Notes under the pieces: model-generated
What the model saw: the letters and a program-made list of their open reading frames with translations, nothing else
The model's database searches: none
Told to the model about the DNA's origin: nothing
Made by a program: the position numbers and the translations under genes
Source of the DNA: Typhlomys cinereus
Taxonomy: Eukaryota > Chordata > Mammalia > Rodentia > Platacanthomyidae
Assembly: GCA_023101885.1 (NCBI GenBank)
Contig: JALPQD010000006.1
Coordinates: 13,563,585 to 13,627,584, forward strand
Direction: 5' to 3'
DNA length: 64,000 bases
Part shown: one piece after another, positions 60,146 through 64,000 of the stretch
Numbering within the stretch: position 1 is the stretch's first letter
Layout: each line of letters starts with the position of its first letter

Positions 60146-62234
60146 TATAATAAAGACTTTGCAAAATTTATAATGTATAACATATTAATAAGTGCTAGTG
60201 AAATAGGAACAATGGAAACATACAGACACTATCATAAAAATAGTAGAATCACAGGTAAGACTGGATCCATTTCCATAAACACAGATAATTGAAATTAAAG
60301 AAAAAAATTATAAACCTGTGAAAAAGAATGAGAAGCAGAGGATAACCCTTCAGATGAGCTTGAACTCTAAATTATAACACTGCTTTATAATTTATGTCTT
60401 AGCAGCAAGATTAATAAAGTCCCAACAAGATATGGGTGCAGAAATGGATACAAATAAATGGAGGAGTCACTGAAAATTCTTTCCCTCCACACCTATTTTG
60501 ACAAAATGGAATCAAAGCTGATTGTGAGAGATGGAACAGGAACTGGCTGGAAGCATTTAAAGATAATTTGGTTGAGTTTCACTATTAAAAGATTTAATTA
60601 GAAACAAGTCTCCCATTAAAACTGAGCAGATATTATATGTGCTTGGAAACTGATCTCACTGAATTTTCTATAAAGTCTCAAAGATAACAATGATGTCATA
60701 TTTACTGATAATCTCCACAGAAGCATAGCCATTCAAAGTCATTGAAATGCAATACATAAACATAGGAAAACCCTACAAATCAGAATATCTGAAAAAATAC
60801 ACTTAAAAGAAGTCTGAAGATTTTAATTCATTGCATCTTTAAATGCAGATGCAAAAAAATGTATCTATAAATGAAAAGAAAAAAGTAATCAAGAGCCACA
60901 CCAATAAACCATAACGAACCTAATTTTTGGTTGGGCTGGAAGACAAATGGGGTCCAGAAAAGGAAAATTCAACACTGTTACATTTAGTATACATGAAAGT
61001 ACACTGCTTACCCTGCAACTGCAAACGTAGAAGAAGCAGAGAAAATTGGAATTAGAAGTAGCAAAATCAAAATCAAGAAAGGAATGAACAGACAATAAAT
61101 AATAACATGAGACAAACTGTTCAGATTGCGAAGAGGCACAGAAAGACATTTTGAAAATACTAATTTGGTCATTGTGGGATACATTGTAAGAACAATTTTT
61201 ATTTATTTATTATTTCTCCCCCTACTAGAATGGAAAAACATCACAGCACAAACTTTGTCTTTTTCAGTCCATTTCCCTCTCCATGAATAGTGACAACCTA
61301 TGAACCAGATTCTATGTTTGCATTTACAACACAAAGACAGAAATTTGGACCAAAAAAAAATTTATGGTATGCATTGGTTTAAATTTGCCCTTCCCCAACT
61401 CCAAACTCGTACAGTTGACAGTTTACTTATCAATATTTTTGCAAGAGAAACAAGCAACAAGCAAGTAAATTATTAAATCTATCTCATATAAGTTGTATAG
61501 AACAAGGTGAAAACATTGAGATTATATTAGCTGATATTTCGGAGGGCTGGATAATACAGTTCACTAGAATTGACAATACAAAGAACCTGTAATAGGGGAG
61601 AGAGTCAAAAACTGAGGAACTATCTGCACTGCTGTAAGATTAAGTGAGATAGTACGTATTACCCTACTTTTTGAAAACAATTTCCAACACAGCAAACACT
61701 GCACTCACCAATTTTAAAATGCTATTATTTTTATAAATTGTTAATTTTCCCAGTAGATGATGAATTTGTCAAAAGTATCTGCACTGATGCTCCTTAAATA
61801 GTGCCTCATGAAAACTCAGTAAACATTTACAGAACTGAAATGAAGACTATTGTTACTTCATTAATTAGACAACACAAACAGACTATGGGAAACTGAAAAA
61901 GTCACTATATTTCACATTCCTGAGTCACTATAACCAGTATCACATAATAATTAATATTTCCTATATCAACAAAAAGAAAAAAGAAAAATTATTTTAAAAA
62001 TTGGCAGGGATAGAAGTTAAGATCTGAAAACAACAAATATAAAATGAAGTTGTTAATATTGGGCCAGTATCTTGCTAATTTGCATACTGAGTCTGTTTTT
62101 ATATATTTAATATATTTTAAACACAAAGACTCAGCCACATAAGTGTTTGACTCACCTAAATATTTATAATATAAAACAGAAGATATTTCTTTTAAAATCA
62201 TTTTTTAAACCAAGAAAACTGCCTTTAATGCTTT
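60146..62234. other. Unique AT-rich DNA, no gene seen
   Basis: No recognised gene or repeat. The 86-codon minus frame at 60889-61149 has no recognised domain. Confidence 0.4.
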
Positions 62235-62410
62235 TGAGTTCTATGAGTTTTGTTTCTTTGCAGTTCTGGGGATTGAACTGTCTAATTTTAATTTTTTATT
62301 TTGAGGCACTAAGTGTTCCAGTTTGACTTCAAGCACGCCTTGAACTTGGGATACACTAGCCTCAACCTCTGTGTATCTGGATTATAAGCCTGAGGTTCCA
62401 GGGCTGCCAA
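62235..62410 (-). repeat. Old B1-like or related SINE
   Basis: 'gacttcaagcacgccttgaa', 'ttgggatacactagcctcaa' and 'ctctgtgtatctggattata' fit the reverse complement of a 7SL-type core ('tgtaatcccagc', 'aggctag', 'tcaagg'). The flank 'agttctggggattgaactg' is tRNA-SINE-like. Confidence 0.5.
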
Positions 62411-62549
62411 TTATTCTGATCTTCACATTTAGCCCAAAGCAGCAAGCCACGAAGAGACGGATACATTTTTAAAAAATCAAAAAAAAGGAAAAAAAAGAAT
62501 ATCTCAGTCCTCTAGCAAAAGAGTATAGAATAGAAACAGGTTTTTACAA

Positions 62550-63770
62550 ACGATAAATATAGGAAAGATGTTGGCACTGGCATTGGAAGAAACATACAGA
62601 GCTTTTTACAAAGGGGAAATAAGAGAGTGCAGGGGGTCTATAGGGTGGAAAAGGGAATAACTGGGAGAAGGGTTTAAATGAGGAGAGTGTTTAAACACAG
62701 AAGAGGGCAGAGAAAACACTGAAGGAAGGGATGATTAACACTAAGGATGTATAAAGGCCATATTCTATAAGCTTATTAAAATATATAAAATTTTGAAAAT
62801 GTTTGAACGTAAGTACCATCATGGGGGAAGGAATAATGCTTCTCCCAGAATTTATAGGCTATTAAAATAAAATCCTACTGTTGGATGTTGAATAAGAAGG
62901 CCTCAGAAGTCCCCAAAACAAAACAGGATATTGCCACTGCTTTTGGTTTTCCAACAAAAGTTGATGGTATGAACATATTGCTGATGATTTTATATACTTT
63001 TGACCATAGGACATAAAAAGTCAACTGGGAACCAACTTGAAAGCTTTCAACTGACAGAAGGTGCTACTGGCTACTAGGGGAGAGAAGTCACTAACATCCT
63101 TATCCAACTATGAACAACAGTACTGCAACAACTATTACCCTGACAAGAAGTTACCATAGATACAATAATGGCATGAATGTTATGGGGTTAACCAACTGCT
63201 TTCTTAATGGGTTTAAAGGCATACCACAGGAAAGAATTCTTGATTGGTAGTGTAAAAGTGTCCAAGAAATCCAGTTGAGCAGCTCCTTAGAGGAGAACCT
63301 ACTATTATTGTTTGGCTAAATGGATATGCTTTTAAATATTTATCTTTATACTTATACCTTAGTTCTGCTCTCATTCTTCATCAAAAGAGCTTTGTTTACA
63401 GTGCATCATGGCTAATACAAAGACAAAATGCAAAAAGTGACTAAGGTGTGCTCAGCCATAAAAGTAACATCTGCATCGCCTGCTCTCTCCCAAGGCATTG
63501 TGGATAGTGTAGCTGCCAGAATGTAAGAGCCAGAGACCGGAAAGGAGTGCTCCCAAACAGTTTTTTCTTGATGTTGGATGGTTGTTGAACTCTTGAACTT
63601 ACAGATGTAGTGGATTGAACAAGACAAAGTTGGGACAGTCAGTACTGCATCCTGGAAGAAGCAGGGCTCAGGACACTTCCACCTCTCCTCAATGGAGTAT
63701 TCATTGTGCTGATTTTTGTTCAGAGGGGTAGTCATTGCTAAGTTGCCCATGCTCCAGCATGTAATTTAGT
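62550..63770 (+). repeat. Old L1 3' UTR region
   Basis: Sequence order resembles the 3' region of older rodent L1s: purine-rich 62600-62740, 'gggatgattaacactaagga', then 'gggttaaccaactgctttct', 'ggcataccacaggaaagaat', 'agtgcatcatggctaataca' and 'gtaagagccagagaccgg' (compare 'gtaagagtgtaagagcaaaagg' in the young copy). The 112-codon minus frame at 63412-63750 lies inside and is not a gene. Confidence 0.5.
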
Positions 63771-63810
63771 GATAATGCAACCAACCTTTAATAAACTCAA
63801 TGGATTACAG

Positions 63811-63876
63811 AGAGAGAGATAAAGGAGAGAGAGAAGAGAGAGAGAGAGAAATGAGAGGAGAGAGGGAGAGAGAGAA
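63811..63876. repeat. (GA)n-rich simple repeat
   Basis: Imperfect GA dinucleotide run with 'aagag' and 'gaaatgag' interruptions. Confidence 0.9.
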
Positions 63877-64000
63877 GATATGGCTATTCATCTAACTCAC
63901 TTATCCTTGCTCTTAGGCACTGTGGGTTTTCCCACATATAAATACTGAGGGAAAATTAAGCATGATTATGCATTCAATATAGGATTTTCTGCTTTCGACC

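Noticed and set aside
63412..63750. 112-codon minus frame with Cys residues
   Set aside because: Falls inside sequence that reads on the plus strand as an old rodent L1 3' UTR; no recognised domain.

Overview
The window looks like a gene-poor, AT-rich intergenic stretch of a rodent nuclear genome. The rodent assignment rests on repeats read directly from the sequence: tRNA-derived SINEs whose head resembles rodent B2 (a 'ggctggagaggtggctcag' start with Pol III A- and B-box-like blocks), older B1-like (7SL-derived) and B3-like SINEs, and LINE-1 elements whose 3' UTR carries a G-rich polypurine tract. A mouse-related lineage is plausible; a dipodoid is only a guess, and the species cannot be fixed from this window. 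I see no intact cellular protein-coding gene, no convincing exon, no rRNA or tRNA gene and no CRISPR array. Almost all open frames fall inside repeats or are short chance frames.

Layout. 1-17 kb: unique AT-rich DNA with B1-like and tRNA-type SINEs, two or three L1 3'-end fragments, a long purine tract at 4.35-4.5 kb and simple repeats. 17.3-23.8 kb: the main feature, a structurally complete L1 with a CpG-rich monomeric 5' UTR, a broken ORF1, a broken ORF2 (endonuclease, reverse transcriptase, C-terminal Cys region), a 1-kb 3' UTR, two successive poly(A) tracts separated by 37 nt, and a 14-bp target-site duplication (TSD) starting at a TT/AAAA site. 23.8-34 kb: a SINE with an exact TSD next to the L1, an ancient L1 occupying about 25-31 kb, then several SINEs and an L1 3' fragment. 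36.9-38.4 kb: an older L1 3' UTR split by a full-length processed RPL26 retrocopy with its own 17-bp TSD. 39-45.6 kb: SINEs, an older interspersed repeat and a long unique stretch. 45.6-54.4 kb: three further 5'-truncated L1 3' ends with clear TSDs, an old L1 ORF2 fragment, a nested SINE pair and microsatellites. 57-58 kb: a SINE-plus-flank segment copied 725 bp downstream into another SINE. 62.5-63.8 kb: an old L1 3' UTR.

The features do not form a pathway. They record L1 activity and use of its machinery by other sequences: L1 supplied the endonuclease and reverse transcriptase, and the SINEs and the RPL26 mRNA show the same insertion hallmarks (A-rich tails, 10-21 bp TSDs, TT/AA-type sites). 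I found no previously undescribed biological system. The items most worth a second look are the monomeric L1 promoter with a splice-donor-like motif in each repeat, the probable L1 3' transduction, and the templated duplication at 57.8 kb.
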